A DNA stretch of 64,000 nucleotides from NCBI GenBank assembly GCA_001683735.1, contig LUGG01000004.1, positions 558,001 through 622,000 on the forward strand, written 5' to 3'. Position 1 is the stretch's first letter. The number at the start of each line of letters is the position of its first letter. The notes beneath the pieces are model-generated. The model searched no databases and had not been told where the DNA came from. It saw only the letters and a program-made list of their open reading frames with translations. A program made the position numbers and the translations under genes. Shown piece by piece: positions 9,567 to 21,630 of this stretch. This stretch comes from Grifola frondosa. Lineage: Eukaryota; Basidiomycota; Agaricomycetes; Polyporales; Grifolaceae.

Positions 9567-11558
9567 ATGGTGCACAAACATTCAACGATCAGCGAGGCTT
9601 ATACTGTCCTTGGGCTTGAGCAGGTATGGTTCATGTCAAGTTTTTGTCGACTAATGTTCAATTCTTCTTCAGGGAGCATCCTTGGAGATCATCAAGAACA
9701 CCTACAAACAAGTAAGGATCACGTATTTTTCTTATTGGTTTTAATGGAATTGACTTCATATTGCAGTTAGCTCTCAAGACACATCCAGACAAAAATCCAA
9801 ATAATGAAGATGCTACGGCTCAATTTCAGCAGATTAGTGAGGCATACAATGTCCTACTAAAACACCTCGATATGTCGTCTTCTCCGCCTCACAGACATAG
9901 TCATATGCATGGATTCTATCCCTTCGGAAGGGAGGATGATGAATATGACGATTTTGAAGACTTTGACGACTATGAAGACTATGAAAACTATGAAGACTAT
10001 GATTCAGACGAAGAGGAGGGGCTCGGTTTCTACTTGTATGTCGACCTACGCGTATATGTTAATTATCCAGTACAAGGTCTGATGGTGTTTCTCAGTTTTC
10101 TTTTCGATGAGATGCTAAGAGGACGCGCCAACCGTTTTGCTCACATGCGTAAGTCGTCTGGGATGTTCGTCTAATAATCTGATGCAGCCCGCGTACCAGG
10201 CTATCAGCATCGTCAGAAGCCCCCTCCAGAGACTCCGGAAGAGTATACAGCGCGTCTGCGTCGTGCGCGAGAGGAACAAGAAGCCGCAGAGGTCCGCCGC
10301 GTGCAAGAGGAGGCCATGCGGAAAATTGCTATCGAACGAGAGCGTCAACGTGGTAAGTATTTGCTTTCAGAGCTTTCCCATCTGTCCTTACCGTCTTCAC
10401 ATTTTCAGCACGACAAGAGGCTGAACAGCGCCAAAAGGTCAAGGCATCTGCCAAAAAGGCGCAGGCAGAGGCTTCTCGCAAATCCGCAGAACAGAAAATT
10501 CGGGATCAGCAGGAACGTCTGCAAACCTTCCGTTCGCAAGTATTCAAAGCTGCCCGCTGTCAGGACGCTGCAGCGGTCAAGAAGGGTATCTGGGAACATA
10601 ATGTCGATGCAGCTGGTGGGGAAGTGCGACAAGGGTCAGAGGCATTCGTCAAGCCTTTGCCGATAGATCCGAAGGAGACGTTGATGCACATAGCCTCGAG
10701 AAACGGGGACGCTGAACTGGTGGAATGGCTTGACTCCCATAGTCGGTGATCTGATTTGCTCTGAGGTGTTCGTCGTGCTCACCTTCAGACTTACTAGGTG
10801 CTGACCCCGAGGAGCGTAACAAAAAAGGCTTCACAGCATTCCACGTTGCTCTACAAGGTGGTCATATACCCGTGATGAAGCACTTCTTCGAGTCGTATCC
10901 TCCGCAGGATAACGACTACCATAACGTCTATGACCGGCCACAGACGAAGTCGTTGCTCCGTCTTGCTTTGGATACCCGGGATCCGGAGGCCGTATGGATG
11001 ATTCTCGACAATCATCTCGCGAGCGAACAAGAGATTAATGAGGAATGGACCTTCTTCACCTCTAACGCTGGGAAAGCGGCCATTTCTGGGTCCACAAAGA
11101 GCAATTCCGAGAAGTACGATGAAATTTTGAATCTGCTTATGACTCATGGTCGTTTCACTCCTCCGCCAACCCCAAAGACCGATATCACATCGGATGAGCA
11201 AGATGTTCCTCTGTCCGAACAGAACGGGCGGTCCAAGTCTGGTCGACTTCCCCAATCGTCTTCTTCGCAAGCTCCTGCCTCTCCCGACCTGTCGTCATCG
11301 ACGGAGCATCAATCTGATGCTTCCCAGCGACCACCACGCGCTCGGCAACAACGTCGTCGAAAACAGCAGCGCCAACAACACTCAACCTCTCCTTCCACTG
11401 CACCACAGAACGATCAGAAGGAACCGGAACCTCAGGCTGTGCCGCAGGCTGGCGAGCCTCGTTACGAGTCATCGTTCCCGAGAGGTCGTGGCCGTGGATA
11501 TGGTCGAGGTCGAGGTAGGGGCCGTGGACGGGGGAGAGGACAGCCCCACCAGGCGTAA
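9567..11558 (+). CDS. J-domain protein with ankyrin-like repeats and Gly/Arg-rich tail
   Basis: Predicted Hsp40 co-chaperone of unusual layout. Seven exons: 9567-9623, 9673-9711, 9767-10035, 10096-10148, 10188-10352, 10409-10741, 10798-11558; all phases close. An N-terminal J domain (YTVLGLEQGASLEIIKNTY, HPD in THPDKN) is followed by an acidic Asp/Glu/Tyr repeat stretch, a charged coiled-coil (about residues 165-260), two ankyrin-like units (LMHIASRNGDAELVEWL; GFTAFHVALQGGHIPVMKHF), a Ser/Pro/Gln-rich linker and a terminal GRGRG repeat. The RG tail suggests RNA binding and arginine methylation. Client and location are unknown. A 39-nt intron (10149-10187) shows that such short introns are used here. 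Confidence 0.85.
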
Positions 11559-11927
11559 ACAATTCTTGCAATTTCTTGTCTCTCCTCTTTGTTGTTGTCG
11601 TCGTTCTGTGATTGTCGCATGCAGAGCCTTGTAAACGCGGTTTTTGTCATTAGTTCTCATACTCATCTGTTCTCTCCTAGAAACAGTTTCCAGCTCATCG
11701 TGCATTAAAGGTTTACAGTAGTATTGTTTTTCTAGTTATTGTATATGCATTGTATCTAGTAGCGAGCGTTTGTCGACTCGTAAAAACTATTGTCATGTTC
11801 TTGGGCTCTTATTTATAAGCTCAGGACCGTCAAGTATAAATATATATAAACAAATTTCGACTCGCGCCACCGAGTGACAGATCTCTTCAACGTACACTCA
11901 CTCAGACTCGAAACCTCGACATTCAAG

Positions 11928-13256
11928 ATGGGACGCCTCGCTGAGATGCAAAGAAAACTCCTTGAGGTAAGATATTCATTCGTATGGCACGTTTACGTTC
12001 TCATTGGTTCTACTCGAGTAGCAAATGATGGGACCGGAGGCAATGGGTGTAGCTAACGCCAACCTGGTTTGGTCTGATGATAAAGTCTGCAGGAACTTTC
12101 TCTGTGGAACCTGTCCGCATACTCTCTTTACGAATACTGTGAGTCGAGCCCATTAGTCCACAAAAAAGCATGATATTGACCCCATCATGGTGGACAGAAA
12201 ATGGATTTGGGCGCATGTCCAAAATCGCATACAGAGCGATTGAAGACCGAATTCATACAGGCTCGCGAAGCGAATCCCAGCGATCCCGTTTTTGCGCGGT
12301 TCCAGATGGAGTATGAGTCAAACATCTTCGCGTTCGTGGATGAGTGCGATAGGAGGATTAGAGCAGCACACAGGAGGTTGGAGAAGACGCCGGAGGAGAA
12401 TGCGAAGACAACCAATCTGGTGAGTTGATAGATTTATTGAGATGGCATGCTATCCTGACGTCTGCTCCCTGCGTCTGCTGCGTAGATGAGGGAAATTGCT
12501 GAAATTGAATTGGCCATACAAGGAGGCACAGAGAAAATTGAGACGCTGGGTTCGTGTTCATCTGGACAATTGCTTAGTCGTGCTGACATTATTTCGCACA
12601 GGCGAACAAGGGAAGGTGGATGAGTCAATGAGGGAAATGGCTGCTATCGAAGCCCTTAAGAGTGAAAAGGCAGACAAAGAGGTAAGTTTATTCTTCTCTT
12701 CTCACCCCCTCGACTCTCAACTTTGCATTTTCAGCGTGAACTGCAGCAACTAACAGATACCTCGGGAGCTTCGGGGCACCAGAAACTTCGTGTCTGCGAT
12801 GTCTGTGGAGCCTATCTATCAGTCCTTGACTCTGACCGTCGTCTTGCAGATCACTTCGGTGGCAAAGTAAGCATGACATCTTCACTGAAGTGTTCAGAAC
12901 TAAATTGACGATACACTATAGATGCATCTTGGATATCACGAACTGCGGAATATGTTAGTGAAGTTCAAGGAAGAACGCGAGAAGCGCAAGATGCCCCCAC
13001 CCTCTTCTAACCCCTCTGGAGCACCTGCTGGTGCAGGAGGTGTACCTTCTGCATCCGGCGGTGTACCTCCACGCGGGGAGACTTCCGCTCGTCTCGAGAC
13101 GACTACCGCGAACGCGACCGGGGTTATGAGCGGCACTCTTCGCGATATGAGTACGTGTAATTAGGACTTTGCATTTCTATGTACAGTGCTGATGTCTTTC
13201 TTTCTAGTGATCGTCGACGAGAGCGTTCGCGTTCGCCAGGACGTCGAAGATATTAA
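11928..13256 (+). CDS. LUC7: LUC7-like U1 snRNP-associated splicing protein
   Basis: Component of the U1 snRNP that helps 5' splice-site choice. Eight exons: 11928-11966, 12022-12138, 12198-12419, 12486-12549, 12602-12681, 12735-12866, 12922-13150, 13208-13256. Two CCCH/C2H2-type zinc fingers are visible: CRNFLCGTCPHTLFTNTKMDLGAC as C-x5-C-type spacing, and VCDVCGAYLSVLDSDRRLADH...GKMHLGYHELR. The first residues MGRLAEMQRKLLEQMMGPEA match the family start. In the unedited frame the C-terminus ends early. One missing G in GGGG at 13075-13078 hides an Arg/Ser/Glu-rich tail (DDYRERDRGYER) that joins the last exon ending RERSRSPGRRRY. With it, exon phases close exactly. Confidence 0.88.
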
Positions 13257-13614
13257 ATTGGGTTCCTGATTGTTGATTATTATTGCACCCCCCGTTTCTG
13301 CTCTTCAGTTATAGTCTTGTTATATGTAACAATACGATTGTGCGATAGTAGCTACTTGGACTCTGCGTGTAGTCTTCATTGCCAATCATTCACTTGTTGG
13401 TACGTTACACGTGATGCATAATAAAGCGACTCTTAAGTCTTCTCTGCATTATGCGATCTGCATACCTGCGTTGCTCCTCGATGGATCTACTCTAAGTTCT
13501 TGCTCTGTTTTCAAAGGTCCATCTTGCGGAAAAGAGCGGTCAGATTCGATATTACGTCTCAGACAGCACCGAGTCCACGTAGAGGCATCTCATATTCCAT
13601 TCTGAAAATACACC
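13257..13614. other. Intergenic, LUC7 to BCS1-like
   Basis: About 360 bases, holding the LUC7 3' region and the upstream region of the AAA ATPase gene. I see no gene or clear motif. Confidence 0.4.
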
Positions 13615-15377
13615 ATGCAGAATACTCTGCGAAATGGCCTTGGCCCAAGTATTGAGCAATTGGGCACCTCCGTAGCGACCAATGCTCAGGCGTCGCCTCC
13701 TCTATCGTCTACTGCCTCCGGTGCAGGCAGTTCATCAATGTTGTCCGGACTGTTTGGTGATAAGTGCGTACTCCACCCATCTCACCACGCTCGAAGCTGA
13801 TAGAAGCTCGCCTGAAGCATAGTCCGTACTTTCAAGCCGGATTTGGCCTTATGGTAATGTCACTCCTCATGGCCTCAAGTCTTTGTTAACGCGATACCTT
13901 TTTTTACTAAGGGAGTGGGCGTTGGTCTGACGGTTCTTCGTCAAGCACTCGTGTTTTCCTCTATTGCACTCCGCAGACGAATGCTCGTCTCCCTCGAGAT
14001 CAGCAATAAAGACCCCGCCTATGACTGGTTTCTTGCATGGATGGCCCGCCAAACTGCTAGTGCAAATGCTCCAGCAAGCAAAGGACTCTCAGTTCCATGG
14101 ATACGAAGCCATCAATTGAGTGTGCAAACCATCCACGAGCAACGTCAAAACGGCAGTTCCTCCGTGTTATTCAAGCTTGTTGCCGCACCAGGGATGCACT
14201 GGCTTCGATATGGGAAAGCATGGATGCAAGTATGTGTTCTTACTTTGCTCATACGCCAATTACTTCAGAAGCAATGTTTATGCATTGATATGTCCTTGCC
14301 ATAGGTCAAACGCGAGCGTGAGACTCGTGCTCAACAACTCATGTCGGGAATACCCTGGGAAACTGTAACGATTACCACTCTGTCCCGGGATCGTGATATG
14401 TTCCCTCAATTGCTGTCGGAGGCACGCGATATGGCCATGCGCGGGCAAGAGGGCAAGCTCGTCATTCACACACCATGGGGGATCGAGTGGAAGCCATTTG
14501 GGCTACCACGGCGAAAACGCCCACTGAAGAGTGTCGTTCTGCAAGAAGGCGTTGCGGATAGGATCGAAGAAGATGTAAAAGCATTCCTTCAGCGGCGACA
14601 GTGGTATGCTGATCGCGGTGCGTTCACTGTTAACATTCTGTGTCTCATCATTAAAACCTGTACGCGAAAGGCATACCATATCGTCGAGGGTTCATGCTAC
14701 ATGGACCTCCTGGCTCGGGAAAATCGTCTTTCATACAGGCTCTTGCCGGCTCGTTATCGTATGACATTTGCTTGTTGAATTTATCCGAGCGTGGGCTTGC
14801 GGATGACAAGCTTATTCACTTGCTGTCAAATACACCTGAGCGTAGTTTTGTCCTCATCGAGGATGTCGACGCGGCCTTCAATAATCGGGTACAGACAAGT
14901 GAAGATGGGTGTGTTACCAGTTACATTCTTCACCCTGCATATATAAACTGACTGATGGCTCCGTTGCAGATACCAATCATCCGTTACATTTTCTGGATTC
15001 CTCAATGCGTTGGATGGTGTGGCTTCGGGCGAGGAACGCCTCATTTTTATGACCACTAATCACCCTGAGCGCCTTGATCCCGCATTAATCCGTCCAGGGC
15101 GTGTAGACCTTTCGGTGCTCATCGACGATGCAAGTCCTGAACAGGCGCGGCGCCTCTTCATTCGGTTTTACGGCGGCGGGGAGGGTGAGGGGTGGGCAAG
15201 AGTGGAGGAATCGGAACTCGAAAAATGGGGGAAAGATATTGAGGACTGGTTGAACGCGAGATAATACTCGGCAAGAGGGTGAGTATGGCGGCACTACAAG
15301 GCTTATTTATCAGAAGTAGCGCGAAGGAGGCAGTGAAAGGTGTGAGGACACTCTTCGCACTACACCAAGCATCATAA
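13615..15377 (+). CDS. BCS1-like mitochondrial AAA ATPase
   Basis: Inner-membrane AAA protein; Bcs1 translocates the folded Rieske protein during complex III assembly. Exons 13615-13763, 13823-13853, 13912-14229, 14305-14617, 14671-14908, 14970-15377. A hydrophobic segment ([20 protein letters not shown]) near residue 50 is the expected single membrane span, followed by the BCS1 N-terminal domain. Then come the Walker [10 protein letters not shown], Walker [13 protein letters not shown], sensor TTNHPERLD and arginine finger region LIRPGRVD. The unedited frame stops at 15264. One missing G in GG at 15248-15249 restores [20 protein letters not shown], the conserved C-terminal helix, with stop at 15375-15377. 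Tail-to-tail with BUD23, only 84 bases apart. Confidence 0.88.
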
Positions 15378-15461
15378 AACATACATATACACCTACTGGG
15401 CTTTATCCAGGAATAATTAAACTGATATATAGGACCAATGGCGACATCATCCTATACATGC

Positions 15462-16584
15462 CTAGAAAACTGCTTTTCGTTTGCGGCCGGTATACTTTGA
15501 ATCGTTAGGAACGCCTTCTTTCCCGCGTTTTCGATACAACTGAGGAGAAATGTCAACCAAGAATTACCAGGCATCGATTGGAACGCACCTCTTTTTTCTT
15601 CAAAATCCAATCCTTGGCTTTGATACTCTTCCGCTTTCCGCTTTTATCTCTCGATCGCTGTCGCTCCCTACGCTTTTCGAACAATGCATGTGCCTCGGCC
15701 TCTTCGCCTTCGCCCTCCAGACCTTTCGGGACCTGCTGTGCTCCGCCACCACCGACGAACAGACACAGGAACACCTTGCGCGCTTTTTTGGAATTAGGAT
15801 AATCAACAACAATGCCGCCGCCGAAACCAGCTTTCTGTGCGATGGAGGTGATGAGTTGTACTTGGTCGTCTGAGGTGGGGTAGAACTGGAGAACCGCGCG
15901 GGAGGGGTTGCGCAACGCAGCGTGCAGAGTGGTGAAGAAACGCATTAGGCGGTGGGAGGGGAGGACGTGGGATGGGACGTCTCGGCATTTAATAGCCATT
16001 GGATGACCGAAATGCTAAACATTTCCGCATTCAAAAACAACCGTTGAGCGAGAAATCATGATTGACCGACCTTATTGCACCATCAAAACTTCCTGGACGA
16101 AATCCGAAACCCTGGCCAATGTCTTGTAAGAACAAGTCACCTTCGACTTCTCGTTCAAGAGCAACCTCTAAGCGAACACTACGATATTATTCGGTGAAGA
16201 AATACCTTGCTGCTAGCATGACTGACCTAGCATACTGGGAGAAACATCAACGCCGATCCACACATGTCCCTGCTCATCAAGTATTTCACCAGAAAGCCCG
16301 GAACCGCAACCAATATCGAGGAGGAAAGCAGGTTCGTCTGGTGGGAGGTTGAGCAGTTCCAATGCTCGGTATGTCATGTCAGCTTGTATTTGTTGTATCC
16401 GAGAGCTATAATGTGCTTTTGTGAGAAGCTATCAAAGTGACAGGAGAGCCAACAGACTTGTTGGTGTATTTCTTGGCCTCGATATCGCCATAGTACTATG
16501 AGAGACAACACTCAGCGGGGAGAGACTAAAGCGCAGGGATAAGCATACGATTTCTGGCGGTGCCTGTAGTTCAGGACGCGACAT
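15462..16584 (-). CDS. BUD23: 18S rRNA (guanine-N7) methyltransferase BUD23
   Basis: SAM-dependent methyltransferase acting on 18S rRNA during small-subunit maturation, working with Trm112. Exons on the minus strand: 16584-16549, 16495-16458, 16405-16227, 16167-16071, 16014-15589, 15539-15462. It opens [17 protein letters not shown], with [18 protein letters not shown], the SAM motif [24 protein letters not shown] and the loop [10 protein letters not shown]. The C-terminus has the family's basic tail ([20 protein letters not shown]). In the fifth exon a missing C (GGG at 15954-15956 on the plus strand) breaks the frame just before [13 protein letters not shown]; restoring it closes the phases. 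Such a gene is important for growth, which argues that the break is not real. Confidence 0.9.
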
Positions 16585-16717
16585 ATCCGTATACAAGTTC
16601 AAATAGATATTCTGAAAGTCAAGATACGAGCTCGAGAGCGCTAGCGCTTGGGCTTGCCGCTTCAGTAAGTACAAGCCTCCCGTAAAATTATCGATCACGT
16701 GCACCGTGTTCTGCACG

Positions 16718-16723
16718 ACGCGT
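16718..16723. promoter_or_regulatory. ACGCGT element in the BUD23/AT-hook divergent promoter
   Basis: ACGCGT lies in a CpG-rich block (16711-16750, repeated gactcgcg) between the two starts. A CACGTG E-box (16696-16701) is 22 bases away, and a perfect 7-bp inverted repeat GTACTAC-TC-GTAGTAC is at 16896-16911. Function is inferred only from position. Confidence 0.3.
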
Positions 16724-17006
16724 CGCGGTCGCGACTCGCGACTCGCGTCTCGGTTTACACGGCTCAAAATGTGTTGGTTTGCAGACGTTCGAACTTCGAA
16801 AGTTCAACCAAAGCTCAGCTATATAGGATTGACTTCCGCTGGATTCCACGGTTTTTTTCTGACCCCGTTCCTGTAACTACCCTTATGCTAGCCTAGTACT
16901 ACTCGTAGTACGCGTGAGTTGCTGTTCGGATGTCGAATCCGAGACACCTCCAGCAGCGCATTCGTCGACCAGCGGAGATCTCAAGGCGTTTCACCTATGT
17001 TAGGGG

Positions 17007-18006
17007 ATGGCGTCATTACCATCTCAAATGCAATATTCAGAAGACCAACAACTGGAGTTTGATCAATTATGTGTAAGTACTACGGAGTCAATTCATCCCA
17101 TCAAGTCTTTCATACTGTTCGTGATTCACAGAACAAAATTGAAAAAATTGCAGAATCATTTCTGGATGTCAATATATCTTTGAAGCACCAAGGACGAGAA
17201 TGGAAGTTGTTCACACAAGCAGTAGGTTGTTTAGACTGTACGAATTCAAATCTGCTTGTCACTGTCCAAATAGGTCTCCCAGGAACTCCCTCAAATGAAC
17301 TCGTTTGAAGACCTATGGCCACTCAAAGTCATCTACTATCGGTATAATTACCGGTCTAAACACAGGAGCGGAGCGCAACGTCAATCACCGGATGTGAGTT
17401 CTTATCATCATGCAATGAACCGTGTCATATTTCTAACACATTCCAGGCATACAATGGCCGCGGCGTAGCATCACGCTACATCCACACAACACCCACCAAC
17501 ACCGTCCGAAAGCGCGGGAGACCTCAACGTCCCAGGAATAGTTCTCGTCATACGGGCAAATCACTCAATAGAGCGGCATACGAGAGTCGTTCAGCATCCC
17601 AGTCATCCCACCGTGAATCGGTGAGTACTTCATAGACGACAACCTACCTCTTGTTATTTTCGCGGACAAAAGATGAGCTTACTGTCATTGAAACTTCCAG
17701 CCCGCTGGGCAAGCCCGGACGCCCAGAGCCTCTCGCTCAGCACCCATTAGCAACACCTCTCAATCGGCCGACCACAGGGAGCCCATACGCGCGTTCTTGA
17801 GGTCGCTGCAGCAACCGCTCGACGCCTTATTACCCACCTTCCTCGAGATCGGTATCAACACGCAGTCATCCCTCGAGGCTCTCGCTCGGCTGCCCGACCG
17901 ACGCAAGTGGGTTTTCACTTTCGTTACGCAGGGCCTCATCGACGGGTTTCAGTTCAAGATGATCATGGATGGACTTGAAGAGCTTGGGAGAAATGGGCAT
18001 GCCTGA
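17007..18006 (+). CDS. Uncharacterised protein with an AT-hook-like motif
   Basis: I do not recognise the family. Five exons, all phases closed: 17007-17072, 17132-17221, 17274-17393, 17447-17620, 17701-18006, giving about 251 residues. This start was chosen because its first exon ends at a perfect gtaagt donor in phase with the next exon. N-terminal half: a predicted helix (EFDQLCNKIEKIAESFLDVN). Middle: basic KRGRPQRPR, with the RGRP core of an AT-hook, in a Ser/Arg-rich linker. C-terminal half: helical, hydrophobic (FLRSLQQPLDALLPTFLEIG; GLIDGFQFKMIMDGLEELG). It could be a chromatin or transcription adaptor; this is inference. It is divergent from BUD23 and converges on FRG1. Confidence 0.7.
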
Positions 18007-18248
18007 TAGAGGCGCACCACAATGGATGAATCCCCAGCCAGTAGCGGAAACAGTGTTCGAATAGGAGCTATGGATTTGTAGACGGCTTGTTTGAGAAGTG
18101 TGTGGCTTGAGGTTTCCGTATAAACGTGCTGCGCTCACTAATGAATTATGGGTGAATATCGCTGCTATATGGCAAGGCGGGTAGCGATGATATTATACAA
18201 CATGATAGAGATACAATCGTCCGAGTAATATGCACGTAGTAGGATATG

Positions 18249-19265
18249 TCAACAGAACCGGTCACTAACAGGACAAGGGTGAGAATAAGAAATTGTCATA
18301 AAAATACCACTTACCTCTTCAGTTTTGCACGCCGGTCCAACAGTGCTTCAGCCAGTCGACCCTCTTTACGGGCACGTTTTAACTAAAATAAGACAGTTAG
18401 AAATCATCGTCAACGCGTGAGGTGTAACTGCCTGCCTCTTCTTGTCTTCAACTGATACGATAGATCGCCCAGCACCCCAAGCCTGAAACATTTTGCTAGC
18501 GAGAGCACGTCGTCAGTTAGAGATGCCTTATGATGTGGAGCAATAAACCCACTTCGTGTTGGCTTCATCGATATTAGAGTCGTCCACCACGCCTTCCTTC
18601 CTCTTCTCCTCTTCATGTGCCTCCTTCTTGTATTTACTCTGAATTTTGACCCAGAAACGTTCTCTGAATCCGACCTCCTCGCTGTCGCCTCGCAGTGCGA
18701 GTGACCCGCCCGCTACTTCATCGATGCCAAGGTATTTCTCGTAGACATTCATGAAGGCGACCATCCCGTCAGGAAACACCACGGGTGTCCATTCTTCTTG
18801 CGGTCCCCGCGCTTCTCTATCGGCGGACACGAGACCATGCTTGTCGCATGACAGAAACTTCCCCTCTCCCGTCCCCGTCCGCAGATTGATCGTAGGCGAC
18901 CCAGCGACGCGGGTCGTCACCCACACCTGAGATACATCCGTTGGCGTGCGCTCCAGGACACTAACGGGCTCAGGCGCATCCTCCGTCTTGTCCTTGTCCA
19001 TCGAGTGCAAGATGATGCGGCCGCGCGTGGAGTCGTAAGTGATGCATATTGGGGAGGGATCCGAGGGGTGAATGACGAAAGTCGGTCCGCGTATTTCGTT
19101 CGCGTTCTCCGGCAAGACCCAAGTATCAGGGTTCTCCTCGTCGTCCTCTTTCCTGCGGCGACGGCTGCTGCTCGCGCCCTCTTCGCCGTCCTCTCTCTTC
19201 CTCTTCTTCTTGGTCTTTTCGCCCTTGAATTTGAGCTTCGTGGAGCGCACTTTGTCGGTAGACAT
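18249..19265 (-). CDS. FRG1-like nuclear protein
   Basis: FRG1 family, linked in animals to RNA processing, actin bundling and nucleoli. Exons on the minus strand: 19265-18553, 18495-18429, 18382-18315, 18264-18249. A Lys/Arg-rich N-terminus (KLKFKGEKTKKKRKRE) with further basic clusters gives likely nuclear signals. The beta-trefoil fascin-like domain follows (GKFLSCDKHGLVSADREA; YEKYLGIDE), then the conserved helix RARKEGRLAEALLDRRAKLK and the ending SDRFC, which is only reached with the last 16-base exon. The donor of the second intron may be gca|gttaca or cag|gcagtt; both keep frame. It shares a 271-base divergent promoter with RPL26. Confidence 0.88.
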
Positions 19266-19536
19266 AACGACTAGAGAGTATAGTAAGAGAACAGATCCAC
19301 AGTTGTGTGATCACACAGTTATACAGAGGAGCAGCAGCAGTTGCAGCTAATTAATAAGTAACGATCGAATCTGGTAATAATGATCGACTTCTTTGGGCAA
19401 CGGCGTGACAATAACAATATCGGAGGTGTGTGACATTATACGGGCCGAGACGCCGGGGCGCCGCTCGCCGAACTTTGAAACGAGTACGCCGTAAGACACC
19501 AGGAAAATCTCCCGACCCCCACCTCAAGGCCTCAAG

Positions 19537-20292
19537 ATGAAGTTCAACCCTGGTTAGTGCTGTTATCTGTTCGCCGGGATGCTGCTGTACGGCAGAAGCT
19601 TGAAAATCTGCGGTCTTTGAGCTGGATTCCGCTGGATGGCGCGCTCGGGCTGTGGATGCGGTCGCTCTGTCGCAGAATGCTGATTAGTATGTTCTCCCTT
19701 GTTCCGTCTGTATAGACGTCTCCTCCTCCCGGCGCAAGTCGCGCAAGGCGCACTTCTCCGCGCCCTCCTCTGTGCGCCGCAAAATCATGTCCTCTGCGCT
19801 GTCCAAGGAGCTCCGCGCAAAGCACAACGTACGTCGCGCCCTATATCTCTGTCAGCAGCCGTAACAACTCTGCGCAGACACGTTCGATCCCCATCCGCAA
19901 GGACGATGAGGTACGGATTGTCCGGGGCAAGTACAAGGGCGCGGAGGGCAAGGTGACACAGGTGTACCGCAAGAAGTGGGTCATCCATGTCGACCGGGTC
20001 CAGCGCGACAAGTCGAATGGTGCCACCGTGTCCATTGGCATCCACCCCAGCAACGTCGTCATCACGTCCATTAAGCTTGACAAGGACAGGTGCGTTGTTG
20101 CACGCTAATTTTCGACGTGAATTTTAGGCGGATGAACTGACGATGCTATTTCGTCCATCAGACGGGCAATCCTTGAGCGAAAAGACAGGAAGAAGAACTC
20201 AACGGCAGCGGGTGAGGACGTCGAGATGGTCGACGTGCGTATTCCCGCCCTTAGGTCCCATTCTGAATACTAATCTCTCACTACTGCAGTAA
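19537..20292 (+). CDS. RPL26: 60S ribosomal protein L26 (uL24)
   Basis: Large-subunit protein near the exit tunnel. Exons 19537-19552, 19716-19828, 19878-20089, 20162-20234, 20290-20292. The sequence reads [20 protein letters not shown], then the KOW segment [19 protein letters not shown] and [15 protein letters not shown], ending EDVEMVD. The first intron (163 nt) lies close to the start, typical of fungal ribosomal protein genes. The last proposed exon is only the TAA stop after ctgcag; without that splice the frame would add 13 residues and stop in the intron. All phases close, so no indel is seen here. Confidence 0.93.
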
Positions 20293-20563
20293 TTCTTCTT
20301 GGACTGTTTCGTCTCTTCATTTCTCCTGGCTGTTGCACCGTACTTGCAAAATCTCACATGTATGTATGCCCTATACGCGCATGATATGCTACATGGGCCA
20401 CTGGCCGTCGATGTGTCATTCGCAGTTGAACTGTGGTGTACGTCAAGGATGGGTTCGGATTCTTCGAGATACAGACGCTACGAGTATGTGGGTATCGAGC
20501 GGGATATTCGACGTGGATACAAATTACATCGGTTGAGAAAAGTCCGTCCAGAAAGTATGAAGA

Positions 20564-21519
20564 TTAGAAGATCACGTCCTCGTCCTTGCTGCTCAGCAGA
20601 TCTCCCCCGCCGCTGGCCTCTTCGAAAAACGGCTCTGGCACCGGCACACTTGCATCCTCTGCATCGGCGAGTGCTTTCCTTTGAGCCTCTGCAGCCTCTG
20701 CATCCCGTTTCTTCTTCCCTTGCACCTTCTTAAGTCTGTTGACAAGATAAGGTGCTTTTGGCCACGCGATGAAACCGCATCACCTACCGGAAGAACTCTT
20801 CGCGGTCCATCTCGTCCAGTTCGCTTATAATGTACTTGATAGTGTTGTCGAGCCGTGGAATGATTACATGCTCGATGGCGTTAACTCGACGGTTAGTTGC
20901 GCGGATGACTTCATCGAGGATCATGAACGCAGTCTGTAGGGAGGCGAGCTCTACAAGCGTTTCGACGGCCTTCGCGTAGACCTCTTTGGAGCGCAGCACC
21001 TGTTGACCACCTCGTCCGAGACCAGTGAGATTGAAGTCTGCCGACAGAATAGAAACGTCGGTCAGCCACTTGAGAACGAGTCTGGTGCTGCTCACCGGAG
21101 CCAGGCACCCTGTCCACTTCGAACGCTGGCAGGATCACACCCGAGACGTTTTCCTGCTTCGCCTTCACCTTGAACGATGCCGACTTTGCCTGCTCCTGCA
21201 CGAGGTACGAAATGTCGCCGGTAGCATACGTGACCTCGGCGAGGGAGAAGGACGCCAGCTGCATCACCCGCCCCATCTTCCGCTTCGCCTGTTCGTGCGC
21301 GATGGCTCAGATGTCAGTTGCTTAGGGTGGGCATCACGCGAAGCCGAATGGGCGTACTTCATCTACTCTCCTGAGGATGGCGCGGAACCTGGTGGTGAGG
21401 GCATCGCGCTTCTTGGCGAGCAGCGAGTAGCCAGTCTGTGCGCCTTTGAGACGCAGTTTGGTATTTGTGAGCGCCATGCGCGTGGGGAAGATGTTTTCTC
21501 GAGGACCGGTGCCAGACAT
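20564..21519 (-). CDS. VMA8: V-type proton ATPase subunit D
   Basis: Central-stalk rotor subunit of the vacuolar V1 sector. Exons on the minus strand: 21519-21358, 21288-21096, 21037-20788, 20735-20564; phases close. It begins with the family hallmark [19 protein letters not shown] and [16 protein letters not shown], then two long helices ([40 protein letters not shown]) and [23 protein letters not shown] as its coiled coil. The tail is acidic. No break is visible. Confidence 0.93.
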
Positions 21520-21630
21520 CGCGACAAGGAAGAGAGCTTGAGGAAATAAGATGGACTCGGATGGGTTCGAATGTCAGAGCTCATTGAGGATATTACTACT
21601 ATATATTTTAGACATGTGGAGGATTGTAGC

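Noticed and set aside
10872..11558. Independent 228-codon gene starting inside the J-domain gene
   Set aside because: Exon phases show it is the last exon of the J-domain/ankyrin gene.
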